Positions 1 to 7,694 of a DNA stretch of 64,000 nucleotides are shown piece after piece. The notes beneath the pieces are model-generated. The model ran no database searches and had not been told where the DNA came from. It worked only from the letters and a program-made list of their open reading frames with translations. Origin of the DNA: Nguyenibacter vanlangensis (GTDB taxonomy: Bacteria > Pseudomonadota > Alphaproteobacteria > Acetobacterales > Acetobacteraceae); NCBI RefSeq assembly GCF_038719015.1, contig NZ_CP152276.1, positions 2,523,501 to 2,587,500 of the forward strand, written 5' to 3'. Position numbers and translations under genes: made by a program. How positions within the stretch are numbered: position 1 is the first letter of the stretch; every line of letters begins with the position of its first letter.

Positions 1-432
1 TTTGCCCCGTCGCCCGGGCCGGTGCGCCAGCGGCGCGGCCGGGCCGGCGGGTCGGGCAGTCCGATCGACCTGTCGGTCGGGCCGATGGTACGCAACGGGC
101 AACTGAACGCGCCCTATTCCACCCAGACCCAGATCCGCGGGGTGAGCGAGGATTACGGCGAGGAGATCGATCGCTGGATCCGCGCCCACATGTACTACCC
201 CGAGGAAGCGGCCCGTGCCGGGGAGGAGGGTCCGTCCTCGGTCCATGTGGTGCTGGATCGCAGCGGGCGGGTGAAGGCGGTGCGGCTGACCGGGCAGTCC
301 GGGTCGTACTACCTGGATGCCGCCACCACCGGCATGTTCCATGGCGCCGAACTGCCGCCGGTGCCACCGGACATGACGGGCGACCATTTCGATATCGACC
401 TGACGATCAACTATATCCTGATCCGGCGTTGA
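1..432 (+). CDS. TonB C-terminal domain protein (5' end outside window)
   Basis: The reading frame is open from base 1, so the N-terminus lies upstream of the window; a GTG at 22 is internal and should not be taken as the start. Seen: an Arg/Gly-rich stretch, then a block with the TonB C-terminal pattern, including MYYPEEAARAGEEG, VVLDRSGRVKAVRLTGQSG, YYLDAA and AELPPVPP. Known: this fold contacts TonB boxes of outer-membrane receptors or serves as an energy transducer in the periplasm. Inferred: a TonB-family protein, possibly proline-rich upstream. The many TonB receptors in the second half of the window need such a partner, but the two are not linked here. Confidence 0.7.
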   Translation, partial: FAPSPGPVRQRRGRAGGSGSPIDLSVGPMVRNGQLNAPYSTQTQIRGVSEDYGEEIDRWIRAHMYYPEEAARAGEEGPSSVHVVLDRSGRVKAVRLTGQSGSYYLDAATTGMFHGAELPPVPPDMTGDHFDIDLTINYILIRR

Positions 433-504
433 TGATCCGTCCGGACGGGACGACGGCAGACAGGCCGGGAGGGGCGCCGGGACAGGGCGCCGGATAGGGG
501 GCAC

Positions 505-1962
505 ATGACCGAGGACATGGCGGCGATCCGCGACCGGGTGGGCACGGATTTCGAGGCGTTCACCGATGCCGCCGAGGCGGTGGAGCGGATCAGCGAGATC
601 TACGAGGCCGGGGTGCATGCCCTGCGCGCGGCCTTCGCCGGTCGGCAGGGCGGCATGCAGGCCGTGCCGACCTATCCCTACCTGGCCTTTCCGGTCGACC
701 GGACGCCGCCGCCCGAGGAGACGCGTCCGCCCTTCGACGTGGTGCTGGAGCCGGGATTCTACGGCACCACCCTGACGCGGCCCGCTTTGTTCCGCGATTA
801 CTGGCGCGAGCAGATCGACATCCTGCTGCGCCATTACCGCCAGCCGGTGCTGGTGGGAAAGTCGCGCCGGCCGATCCCGCTGCCCTATGTGATGGAAGAG
901 GCGGTGACCGCGATCACCGAGGACGACCTGCGGGCGCTGCAGCGGCATTTCGCGCTGCCGGACCTGCACGCCACCGACGACCTGATCGCCAATTGCGCGC
1001 TGATCCCGCAGCCGGGCGAGCCGCGGCCGCTGGCGCTGTTCACCGCCGAGCGGACGGATTACTCGCTGGCGCGGCTGCATCATTATACCGGGACCTCGCC
1101 CCGCCACGTGCAGCGCTTCATCCTGCTGACCAATTACCAGCGCTATGTCGACGCGTTCCGCGAATATGGGCGCGCGCAGGTCGACCGGGGGGAGGAATAT
1201 GACCGGTTCGTCGAGCCGGGCGACCTGGTCCATCGCCGGGGCGACCCGCCGGCCCCGCACATGTCCGGCAGCCTGCCGCAGATGCCGGCCTATCACCTGT
1301 GCCGGCCGGACGGGGACGGGATCACGCTGGTCAATATCGGCGTGGGTCCGGCGAACGCGAAGACGATCACCGACCATCTGGCGGTGCTGCGGCCGCATTG
1401 CTGGCTGATGGTGGGGCATTGCGCCGGGCTGCGCCGCACGCAGCGCCTGGGCGATTACGTGCTGGCCCACGGCTATGTCCGCGACGACCATGTGCTGGAC
1501 GACGACCTGCCGCCCTGGGTGCCGGTGCCGCCGATCGCCGAGGTGCAGGTGGCGTTGCAGGAAGTCACCGCGCAGGTGACGGGGCTGCGCGATTCGGAAC
1601 TGAAGACGCGGCTGCGCACCGGCACGGTGATGACGACCGACAACCGGAACTGGGAATTGCGGCTGAATGCGCTGTTCACCCAGATAAACATGTCGCGATC
1701 CATCGCGGTGGACATGGAGTCGGCGACCATCGCGGCGAACGGGTTTCGCTTCCGGGTGCCGTATGGGACGCTGCTGTGCGTGTCGGATAAGCCCTTGCAT
1801 GGTGAGCTGAAATTGCGCGGCATGGCGAATGCGTTCTATCGCGAGCGGGTGGCGCAGCACCTGACGGTGGGGATCGAGACCATGCGGCTTCTGCGCGCGC
1901 AGGGGGTGGACCGGCTGCATTCGCGCAAGCTACGCGGGTTCGACGAACCGCCTTTCCGCTGA
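505..1962 (+). CDS. amn: AMP nucleosidase
   Basis: Hydrolyses AMP to adenine and ribose 5-phosphate, a purine salvage step in the cytoplasm. The 485-residue length matches the long bacterial Amn family. The N-terminal Amn-specific domain comes first (about residues 1–190). A nucleoside-phosphorylase-fold domain follows, with VNIGVGPANAKTITDHL, VGHCAGLR, VDMESATIAANG and the base-binding SDKPLHGE near the C-terminus. The ATG is preceded by AGGGGGCAC, a fair ribosome-binding site. It is followed after 42 bases by the thioesterase gene on the same strand, so the two may share a transcript. Confidence 0.93.
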   Translation: MTEDMAAIRDRVGTDFEAFTDAAEAVERISEIYEAGVHALRAAFAGRQGGMQAVPTYPYLAFPVDRTPPPEETRPPFDVVLEPGFYGTTLTRPALFRDYWREQIDILLRHYRQPVLVGKSRRPIPLPYVMEEAVTAITEDDLRALQRHFALPDLHATDDLIANCALIPQPGEPRPLALFTAERTDYSLARLHHYTGTSPRHVQRFILLTNYQRYVDAFREYGRAQVDRGEEYDRFVEPGDLVHRRGDPPAPHMSGSLPQMPAYHLCRPDGDGITLVNIGVGPANAKTITDHLAVLRPHCWLMVGHCAGLRRTQRLGDYVLAHGYVRDDHVLDDDLPPWVPVPPIAEVQVALQEVTAQVTGLRDSELKTRLRTGTVMTTDNRNWELRLNALFTQINMSRSIAVDMESATIAANGFRFRVPYGTLLCVSDKPLHGELKLRGMANAFYRERVAQHLTVGIETMRLLRAQGVDRLHSRKLRGFDEPPFR

Positions 1963-2004
1963 CCCGCGTTTTCGGCCTTCGGGCCGTGCCAGGAGCCTGC
2001 CCGC

Positions 2005-2439
2005 GTGACCTTTGCAAGCACCGCCACCCTTGACGACCCCGCGCCGGCGGCCGGACGCCCGACCGTGCCCCCCACGATCCGCGTGGTGGCGATGCCGGCG
2101 GATGCCAATGCCGCGGGGGATATTTTCGGCGGCTGGCTGATGTCGCAGATGGACCTGGCGGCGGGGACCACGGCGGCGCTGCGGGCGGCGGGGCGGTGCG
2201 TGACGGTGGCGATCGACAAGGTGGTGCTGCACCAGCCGGTGCTGATCGGCGACGAGGTCAGCCTGTATACGCGCATCATCCGCACGGGGCGCACGTCGAT
2301 GTCGATCCATGTCGAGACCTGGCGGCGGGCGCGCCATTCGCACGAGACCGTCAAGGTGACGGAAGGGGTCTTCACCTTCGTCGCCATAGACGACCACCGC
2401 CGGCCGCGTCCCCTGCCCCCGGAGCAGCCGGCCGGATAG
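2005..2439 (+). CDS. yciA: YciA-type acyl-CoA thioesterase
   Basis: Hot-dog fold hydrolase expected to cleave acyl-CoA thioesters in the cytoplasm. Seen: the family signature DANAAGDIFGGWLMSQMDLA near residue 33, where the Asp and the helix that follows form the active site. The block VDKVVLHQPVLIGDEV-like (AIDKVVLHQPVLIGDE) is also present, and the length of 144 residues is normal. It starts at GTG 2005; no better in-frame ATG precedes the conserved region. The last base of its TAG stop lies in a palindrome (2437–2487) shared with the convergent neighbour. Confidence 0.88.
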   Translation: MTFASTATLDDPAPAAGRPTVPPTIRVVAMPADANAAGDIFGGWLMSQMDLAAGTTAALRAAGRCVTVAIDKVVLHQPVLIGDEVSLYTRIIRTGRTSMSIHVETWRRARHSHETVKVTEGVFTFVAIDDHRRPRPLPPEQPAG

Positions 2440-2487
2440 AGCGTCCTTATCCGTTCAGACGATTCCGCCTGAACGGAATCCGCTCTA
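2437..2487. terminator. Palindrome between convergent genes, carrying both stop codons
   Basis: The outer arms TAGAGCG and CGCTCTA are inverted, and an inner 9-bp stem (TCCGTTCAG/CTGAACGGA) encloses a 10-base loop. The TAG of the left arm is the stop codon of the plus-strand thioesterase. The TAG read from the right arm on the minus strand is the stop codon of the phosphoesterase. Its position suits a bidirectional terminator, but it may also be a dispersed repeat. Confidence 0.6.
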
Positions 2488-3300
2488 AAAATCCGGCGTG
2501 GTCGGGGCCAGCAATCCGCCCATGCGCAGCGGCGCCACACGGCGGGCGAGGCCGGTGGCGTCATCGGTCTCGACCATGATGCCGGCCAGGCTGGCCTGGC
2601 CCTCGGCCGGTTGCAGGCGTTCGCCGGGCATGCGGCGGAGAAAGCGGGCGATGGCCGCGTCCTTGCCCATGCCGATCACGCTGTCATAGTCGCCGCACAT
2701 GCCGGCATCGGTCTGGAATGCCGTGCCGCCGGGCAGGATGCGATGATCGGCGGTGGGGGTATGGGTGTGGGTACCCACCACCAGCGAGGCGCGCCCGTCG
2801 AGCACGTGGCCCATGGCCCATTTCTCGCTGGAGGCCTCGGCATGGATGTCGACCACCACGGCCTGCACCGTGACCCCCAGGCGATGGCGCGCGAGGATGT
2901 CGGCCACGGCGCGGAAGGGATCGTCGAGGGCGTCCATGAACTGGCGGCCCATCACGTTGATCACCAGCGCCTTGCGTCCGTCCACCAGCGTGACCAGGGC
3001 GCTGCCCTGGCCGGGGGTGCCGGGCGGGTAATTGGCGGGACGGATGATGCGGGGCTCGGCATCGATATGGCCGATCAGGTCCTTGCGGTCCCAGGCATGG
3101 TTGCCCAGGGTGACGATATCGGCCCCCGCGGCGAACAGGTCCTGCGCGATGGCGGGGGAGAGGCCGAAACCGTGGCTGGCATTTTCGCCGTTCACCACCA
3201 CCAGATCGAGCCGGAGGGTGCGCCGCAGGCCCGGCAGGGATGCCATCACCGCCTCGCGCCCCGCGCGTCCGACGATATCGCCCAGAAACAAGATCCGCAC
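2485..3300 (-). CDS. YmdB-type metallophosphoesterase (TIGR00282 family)
   Basis: Predicted cytoplasmic di-metal phosphodiesterase, related to Bacillus YmdB, which hydrolyses 2',3'-cyclic nucleotides. Seen: MRILFLGDIVGRAGREA at the N-terminus, NGENASHGFG, VTLGNHAWD, and VVGTHTHTPTAD near residue 180, which supply the Asp, Asn and His metal ligands. The 271-residue length is normal. The next minus-strand gene upstream (formyl-THF cyclo-ligase) ends 96 bases away, and the same order is common in alphaproteobacteria, so cotranscription is plausible. The physiological substrate is not established here. Confidence 0.87.
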   Translation of the reverse strand: MRILFLGDIVGRAGREAVMASLPGLRRTLRLDLVVVNGENASHGFGLSPAIAQDLFAAGADIVTLGNHAWDRKDLIGHIDAEPRIIRPANYPPGTPGQGSALVTLVDGRKALVINVMGRQFMDALDDPFRAVADILARHRLGVTVQAVVVDIHAEASSEKWAMGHVLDGRASLVVGTHTHTPTADHRILPGGTAFQTDAGMCGDYDSVIGMGKDAAIARFLRRMPGERLQPAEGQASLAGIMVETDDATGLARRVAPLRMGGLLAPTTPDF

Positions 3301-3396
3301 CCGGCCCTTCCCCTTTTCCCGTCATCCATATGCTGGACTCTGGTGGGTAGACCCGAACGGCATCCCCGTCCATCGCCGCGGCCGGGTTTGCCGGCT

Positions 3397-4071
3397 TTAT
3401 CGTCCGCAGCGGATCGTTTCGTGCTCGGTCACGATGACCGGCAGGGGGATATCGTGCGGGCCGACGGGCACGGCGGGCACTTCCTGCGCCGCCAGGCCGT
3501 ATCCCGCCGCCGGCACCGCGCCCCCGGATACCGTGCCCCTGGACACCGCCTCCCTGGGGCCTGCCGGTTCGGCGCCCGATCCGTCCCATGTTCCGACGCC
3601 GAGTTCCGCCAGGGTGCGGTCGTAATAGCCGCCCCCATAGCCCAGCCGGAAACCGCGCCGGTCGAAACCGAGCAGGGGCACGAACACGAAATCGGGCCGG
3701 GCGACGGGTCCGTCCGGATAATGGGTGCCGAAGCGGCCGGGATGCATCGGCGTGCCGGGATGCCAGCGGCGGAAGCGCAGCGCATGGCCGCGCGGCAGGG
3801 TTTCGGGCAGCAGCACCCCATAGCCGTCGGCATGCAGGTCGGCGCACAGGCCGCGCAGATCGATTTCGCCCGGCAAAGGCCAGGTTGCGGCGACCAGCGC
3901 GCCGGGCCGCAGGTGCGACCGCACCCAGCCGGCCATGCGCCGGCACAATTCGCCGGTAGCATGGGCGGCCGGCGGATGGGCCCGTACCGCACGGAGGCGG
4001 TGGCGGAGCACCGCCTTGGCCTGCGCCAGTTCGGGCGGGTCGGAGAGAGCGGAAGCGTGCGGAGCCACCAT
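3397..4071 (-). CDS. ygfA: 5-formyltetrahydrofolate cyclo-ligase
   Basis: ATP-dependent conversion of 5-formyl-THF to 5,10-methenyl-THF in one-carbon metabolism. Seen: the N-terminal basic block AVLRHRLRAVRA, the central RPDFVFVPLLGFDRRGFRLGYGGGYYDR-type signature (GYGGGYYDRTLAELG near residue 145), and a C-terminal HDIPLPVIVTEHETI block. At 224 residues it is slightly long for the family. ATG 4071 has a weak ribosome-binding site; translation may depend on the processed 6S RNA leader just upstream. The order zapA–6S RNA–ygfA is the classical arrangement. Confidence 0.9.
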   Translation of the reverse strand: MVAPHASALSDPPELAQAKAVLRHRLRAVRAHPPAAHATGELCRRMAGWVRSHLRPGALVAATWPLPGEIDLRGLCADLHADGYGVLLPETLPRGHALRFRRWHPGTPMHPGRFGTHYPDGPVARPDFVFVPLLGFDRRGFRLGYGGGYYDRTLAELGVGTWDGSGAEPAGPREAVSRGTVSGGAVPAAGYGLAAQEVPAVPVGPHDIPLPVIVTEHETIRCGR

Positions 4072-4084
4072 GGCCGTTGGTCTT

Positions 4085-4222
4085 TTCAGCCCTCCCGGAC
4101 CTGCAAGTGCAGGTGGGCGCCAGGTAACATGACCAGGATCACGTCAGAGCCAGCTCCCTTTGGAAGTGCTTATCGGCCCAGGGGTTGAGTTGCCTGACGA
4201 GCCCGGCAGCCCCGCCCCTGAT
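4085..4222 (-). ncRNA. ssrS: 6S RNA candidate (zapA–ygfA intergenic)
   Basis: The gap between zapA and the formyl-THF cyclo-ligase gene is the canonical 6S RNA locus. Read on the minus strand it contains a closing-stem pair (CAGGCAAC and GTTACCTG, GGGC and GCCC). It also has a conserved-looking arm, CCCCTGGGCCGATAAGC, followed by GGGAGCTGGCTC, resembling the CCCUGAGCCGAUA segment of known 6S RNAs. Near the 3' end is a hairpin, ACCTGC-actt-GCAGGT. Known: 6S RNA mimics an open promoter and sequesters sigma-70 RNA polymerase. The ends given are approximate. Confidence 0.66.
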
Positions 4223-4224
4223 AT

Positions 4225-4566
4225 CTAGTCGCGTTCCAGCGCCGCCGCAATGGTTTCGGCCCGTTCCACCAGCAGGGCGAGCTGTTCGCGCCGCCGGTCG
4301 TTCTCGATGCGGATCTGGCGCGCCTCGGCCAGTTGGCGCGACGTGTCCTCGGGCATCTTTTCGGCGGTCAGGTCGTGGATCTCGTCAGCCATCAGCAGCG
4401 CGGCCAGGGCGAGGATCCGGCCCTCGCCGCTCTGGCCGCCGATGGCGCGGATGCGCTCGACCCGGCGCTCGACCTCCTGCGCCATGGCCTGGAGGTGGCG
4501 TTCCTGCCCGTCCTTGCAGCCGACGACGTAGGAATAGCCGTTAATGCGGACCGTTACCTGTGCCAT
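4225..4566 (-). CDS. zapA: Cell division protein ZapA
   Basis: Small FtsZ-ring stabiliser. Seen: the N-terminal VTVRINGYSYVVGC segment, the GQERHLQAMAQEVERRVERI helix, and a C-terminal coiled coil (LAEARQIRIENDRRREQLALLVERAE). The 113-residue length is typical of alphaproteobacterial ZapA. It starts 3 bases after the stop of an 85-residue coiled-coil protein, so the two are surely cotranslated. A 6S RNA candidate follows directly. Confidence 0.9.
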   Translation of the reverse strand: MAQVTVRINGYSYVVGCKDGQERHLQAMAQEVERRVERIRAIGGQSGEGRILALAALLMADEIHDLTAEKMPEDTSRQLAEARQIRIENDRRREQLALLVERAETIAAALERD

Positions 4567-4569
4567 GGC

Positions 4570-4827
4570 TCAGCGTGCCTCCGAATCCCGGCCGGCATCC
4601 GGGGCGTCCTTGTCCCGGTCGTCTTCGGGACCGAGCACGTCGCGGATGCGGGCGATGAGGATGTCGATATTGGCGGCCAAAGTCTGCAGATCGGGGGCAT
4701 GCGGATCGGGCGCCGCCTGCGCGGCGTCGTCGCGCCGGCGGTCCAGCGCGAAGGCGATCCGGTTCAGCGCCTGCTCCAGCCGGTCGGCGGGTTCGCTGCC
4801 CCGGGTATCCTGGGGGCCGGCCGGCAT
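4570..4827 (-). CDS. Small coiled-coil protein upstream of zapA (DUF4164-like)
   Basis: An 85-residue acidic/basic protein with a predicted helix (PADRLEQALNRIAFALDRRR) and a second helix (LQTLAANIDILIARIRDVL). ATG 4827 was chosen because GGAAGG lies 7 bases upstream; an in-frame GTG at 4851 would add eight residues. Alphaproteobacterial zapA genes are often preceded by a short coiled-coil DUF4164-type gene, and this one fits that position and size. Assignment to the family is inference. A role at the division septum is suggested only by the 3-base spacing to zapA. Confidence 0.65.
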   Translation of the reverse strand: MPAGPQDTRGSEPADRLEQALNRIAFALDRRRDDAAQAAPDPHAPDLQTLAANIDILIARIRDVLGPEDDRDKDAPDAGRDSEAR

Positions 4828-4917
4828 ATCCGATCCTTCCGCATGCGCCACGTTCTGAATCCCGCCTGTCGACAATCTTCTTGAACAGATCGCTCGGGCG
4901 CGGTTCAACGTCAAGCA

Positions 4918-5328
4918 ATGATCGATGATCCGGCCATTTCGCGTGTCATTACCGTGGCTTCGGCCACGGAGCTGCGGAGCGTGCAGGACGTGCTGCGCCG
5001 CATGGACACCCCGCCGCCCTGCATGCTGCTGTCGCCGGACGGGGCGGGATGCCTGCTGGGGCCGGCCTGGTGGCGGGCCCTGCTGGCGCAGACCGGCTGT
5101 GTCCTGCCGGCCTTCCTGGATTGCGGGGCGTCGGCCGGCCGGGCCGTCGAGGCGCTGGGGCTGGGGGTGCGTCATATCCTGCTGGATGGGTCCTGCCCGC
5201 AGGCACGGACCGTCGGGCTGCTGGCCGGGGAGCTGGGGGCGGTCTGTCTGGGCGCGCGGCCGGTCAGCCACCGGCTGGACCTGGATCCCGCGCCGATCCG
5301 GCTGGAACGGTACCTGCGCGGGCGCTGA
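4918..5328 (+). CDS. Conserved hypothetical protein upstream of thiE
   Basis: 136 residues with no motif I recognise. Seen: an alternating alpha/beta pattern ([24 protein letters not shown], then [32 protein letters not shown]) and five Cys residues. No signal peptide or membrane segment is evident. It diverges from the zapA operon by about 90 bases and lies 62 bases upstream of thiE, so a shared promoter with thiE is likely. Function unknown. Confidence 0.6.
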   Translation: MIDDPAISRVITVASATELRSVQDVLRRMDTPPPCMLLSPDGAGCLLGPAWWRALLAQTGCVLPAFLDCGASAGRAVEALGLGVRHILLDGSCPQARTVGLLAGELGAVCLGARPVSHRLDLDPAPIRLERYLRGR

Positions 5329-5390
5329 TCCGCGACGGCGCGCCGTGCCCACTGTCGCGGCGCGGCGGCAGGCCGTATGATCGACGCGCG

Positions 5391-6017
5391 ATGAATGAAT
5401 GCCAGCTTTATCTGATCACGCCGCCGGTACCGGATCCGGCGGCGTTCGCCCCCGACCTGGCCCGCGCCCTGGATGCGGGACCGGTGGCCGCCGTGCAATT
5501 GCGGCTGAAGGACGTGCCGGACGACGCGATTTTGCGCGCGATCGACGTGCTGCGTCCGGTGGCGCAGGAGCGCGGGGTCGCCTTCATCCTGAACGACCGG
5601 CCGGACCTGGCCCGGCGCGGCGGCTGCGACGGCGCGCATGTCGGGGCCGAGGACATGGCGGTGGCCGACGCGCGCTTCGCGCTGGGTGACGACCTGCAAC
5701 TGGGCGTGTCGTGCTATGACAGCCGCGACCTGGCGATGCGCGCGGGCGAGGCCGGGGCGGATTATGTGGCGTTCGGCGCGTTCTTTCCGTCGGTGTCGAA
5801 GGAGACCGAGATCCGGGCCGAAGCCGAATTGCTGTCCTGGTGGGCGACGATGATGGAATTGCCGGTCGTGGCAATCGGCGGGATCACGCCGGCCAATTGC
5901 GGGCCGCTGGTGCGCGCCGGGGCGGATTTCCTGGCGGTGATCAGCGCGGTGTGGGGGCACCCCGACGGCCCGGCGGCGGGTGTGCGGACGATGAACGCGG
6001 CGATCGCGGCGGCGTAG
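5391..6017 (+). CDS. thiE: Thiamine phosphate synthase
   Basis: Joins the pyrimidine and thiazole moieties of thiamine in the cytoplasm. Seen: a TIM-barrel pattern with QLRLKDVPD near residue 34, [22 protein letters not shown] (diphosphate and Mg sites), [24 protein letters not shown] and [27 protein letters not shown]. The 208-residue length is normal. ATG 5391 was preferred because the frame open further upstream overlaps the preceding gene. No other thi genes and no TPP riboswitch are visible upstream. Confidence 0.9.
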   Translation: MNECQLYLITPPVPDPAAFAPDLARALDAGPVAAVQLRLKDVPDDAILRAIDVLRPVAQERGVAFILNDRPDLARRGGCDGAHVGAEDMAVADARFALGDDLQLGVSCYDSRDLAMRAGEAGADYVAFGAFFPSVSKETEIRAEAELLSWWATMMELPVVAIGGITPANCGPLVRAGADFLAVISAVWGHPDGPAAGVRTMNAAIAAA

Positions 6018-6043
6018 GGCGACGCCGCCGCGACCGGTGCCCG

Positions 6044-6463
6044 TCAGCAGCCGTCGCCGCGCATCGTCCAGCCGTTGACGCGGCCGCCGATCAGTTCGAA
6101 CGTGGTCTGGCACGAGCTGGTATAGACCGACCCGCCCCAGCCGCCCCAACCCGGACCCCAGGCGCCGCCCCAGCCACCACCCCAACCGCCGCCCCAGCCG
6201 CCCCAGCCGGGGCCACCCCAGCCGGGTCCGTAGCCCCATCCCCAGCCGCCGCCCGGCGAATAGCTGGTTTCCCTGTCGATATAGGCGAGGAACGTGTGGC
6301 CCTGGGCCTCATACGACCGGGTGGGGACGCCGAAGGTGCGGATCACGTCGACTTCCTGCCGTCCGACCATGGAGTTGAGCAGCCTGCGTTGCTCGGGCGA
6401 CGGGACTTCGCAGGCCGTCAGGGCGAGCAGGGCGGCAAGCGGTAGAAGCGAAGCATATTTCAT
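6044..6463 (-). CDS. Gly/Trp-rich small lipoprotein
   Basis: 139 residues. Seen: a lipoprotein signal (MKYASLLPLAALLALTAC, lipobox LTAC), then a compact domain with RRLLNSMVGRQEVDVIRTFGVPTRSYEAQGHTFLAYIDR. After about residue 70 comes a ~45-residue tract made almost only of Gly, Trp, Pro and Tyr. It ends in a Cys-containing segment (SSCQTTFELIGGRVNGWTMRGDGC). The middle domain resembles small outer-membrane lipoproteins of the SmpA/BamE type (fold-level guess). ATG 6463 was chosen to expose the signal peptide. Location: outer membrane, probably periplasmic face. Confidence 0.72.
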   Translation of the reverse strand: MKYASLLPLAALLALTACEVPSPEQRRLLNSMVGRQEVDVIRTFGVPTRSYEAQGHTFLAYIDRETSYSPGGGWGWGYGPGWGGPGWGGWGGGWGGGWGGAWGPGWGGWGGSVYTSSCQTTFELIGGRVNGWTMRGDGC

Positions 6464-6592
6464 GACACGAATACCGAGCTGAAGGGTAAAAATTGCAGCA
6501 ATGTCAATATAGCATGCCCGGGATCGGCCGCGCCTGCGCGCCAATGTTACAAATAATCAACTCGATCATTCAACCCGGCCATTGCCCCCTCT

Positions 6593-7645
6593 TCACACCA
6601 TTGCCCCTTCTTCGAGCCATTGGATGTCGCCGATGCGCGCCGTGCCGGCGGCCAGCATGACCAGCCGGTCGAACCCCAGCGCGATGCCGGCGCAGGGCGG
6701 CATGTGGCCGAGCGCCGCCAGCAGGGCCTCGTCCATCGGCCAGGCCATATCGGGACCGGCGCCGTAGAGCGACGCGCGGCGCGCCCGGTCGGCGGCGAAG
6801 CGCCGGCGCTGTTCCACCGGATCGGTCAGTTCCTCGAACGCGTTCGCCAGTTCGATGCCGGCGGCATAGAGTTCGAAGCGCAGGGCGGTGCGGGGATCGG
6901 CCGGGTCGCGCCGGGCCAGCGCCGCCTGGCTGGCGGGCCAGTGGGTCAAGAAGCACGGGCGGTCGCGCCCGATCGCGGGTTCCACCCGTTCCATCAGCAG
7001 GCGGAAGAACAGATCCTCCCAATCCTCGCCGTGGCGCAGGGCGCAGCCGGCGGCGGCGGCCAGGGAAGCGGCGTCGCCCTCGGTGGGCAGCAGGTCGATG
7101 CCGGCATGGCGGGCGAAGGCCTCTGCCATGGTCAGCCGTTCGAACGGGACGTCGATACGCAGCGGCCGGGCCTCCGCCAGGCCGGGGGGGCGCTGCAGGA
7201 CGGGCGGCAGCACCGCGCGCAGCAGGGATTCGGTTTCGTCCATCAGCCCGGCCAGCGTGGCGCCCGGGCGGTACCATTCCAGCATGGTGAATTCGGCGGC
7301 GTGCAGATGACTGCCTTCGGCGTTGCGCCAGACGCGGGCGAGCTGGAAGATCGGCTGGCCGGTCGCGGCCAGGATCCGCTTCATGGCGAATTCGGGACTG
7401 GTATGCAGGAACAGCGCCCGGCGCGTGCCGTCATGATGTTCGCGTTCGGTGCGGAAGACGCGCAGATGCACCTCTTCGCCCGGGGTGGGGACGGCGTAGG
7501 GGGTTTCGACCTCGAGATAGTCCCGCGCATCGAAGAAGGCGCGCACGGCCCGCGCCACCAGGGCGCGCCGGCGCAGCAGCGGCAGGCGTTCGGCGATGCG
7601 GTCGGGATCGGGCGGGGTGGAGGCGGGGATGATGGGGCCGGTCAT
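6593..7645 (-). CDS. epmA: EF-P lysine lysyltransferase (EpmA/GenX)
   Basis: A truncated class II lysyl-tRNA-synthetase paralogue that attaches (R)-beta-lysine to EF-P. Seen: 350 residues, catalytic core only, with no anticodon-binding domain. Motif 2 is ARVWRNAEGSHLHAAEFTMLEWYR, preceded by FLHTSPEFAMKRIL. Motif 3 is GIALGFDRLVMLAAG at the C-terminus. ATG 7645 precedes TGPIIPAS. Its neighbours are the two expected partners: epmB starts 49 bases away on the other strand and efp follows epmB. The shared intergenic region implies a common divergent promoter. Confidence 0.92.
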   Translation of the reverse strand: MTGPIIPASTPPDPDRIAERLPLLRRRALVARAVRAFFDARDYLEVETPYAVPTPGEEVHLRVFRTEREHHDGTRRALFLHTSPEFAMKRILAATGQPIFQLARVWRNAEGSHLHAAEFTMLEWYRPGATLAGLMDETESLLRAVLPPVLQRPPGLAEARPLRIDVPFERLTMAEAFARHAGIDLLPTEGDAASLAAAAGCALRHGEDWEDLFFRLLMERVEPAIGRDRPCFLTHWPASQAALARRDPADPRTALRFELYAAGIELANAFEELTDPVEQRRRFAADRARRASLYGAGPDMAWPMDEALLAALGHMPPCAGIALGFDRLVMLAAGTARIGDIQWLEEGAMV

Positions 7646-7694
7646 GCGCGACTCCTGTGTTGCAGGACGAAAGGCGGTCGAGTAGAGCCAGCCG

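Noticed and set aside
2611..4188. 525-residue plus-strand frame
   Set aside because: Antisense to the phosphoesterase and cyclo-ligase genes, with His/Gly-rich shadow composition.
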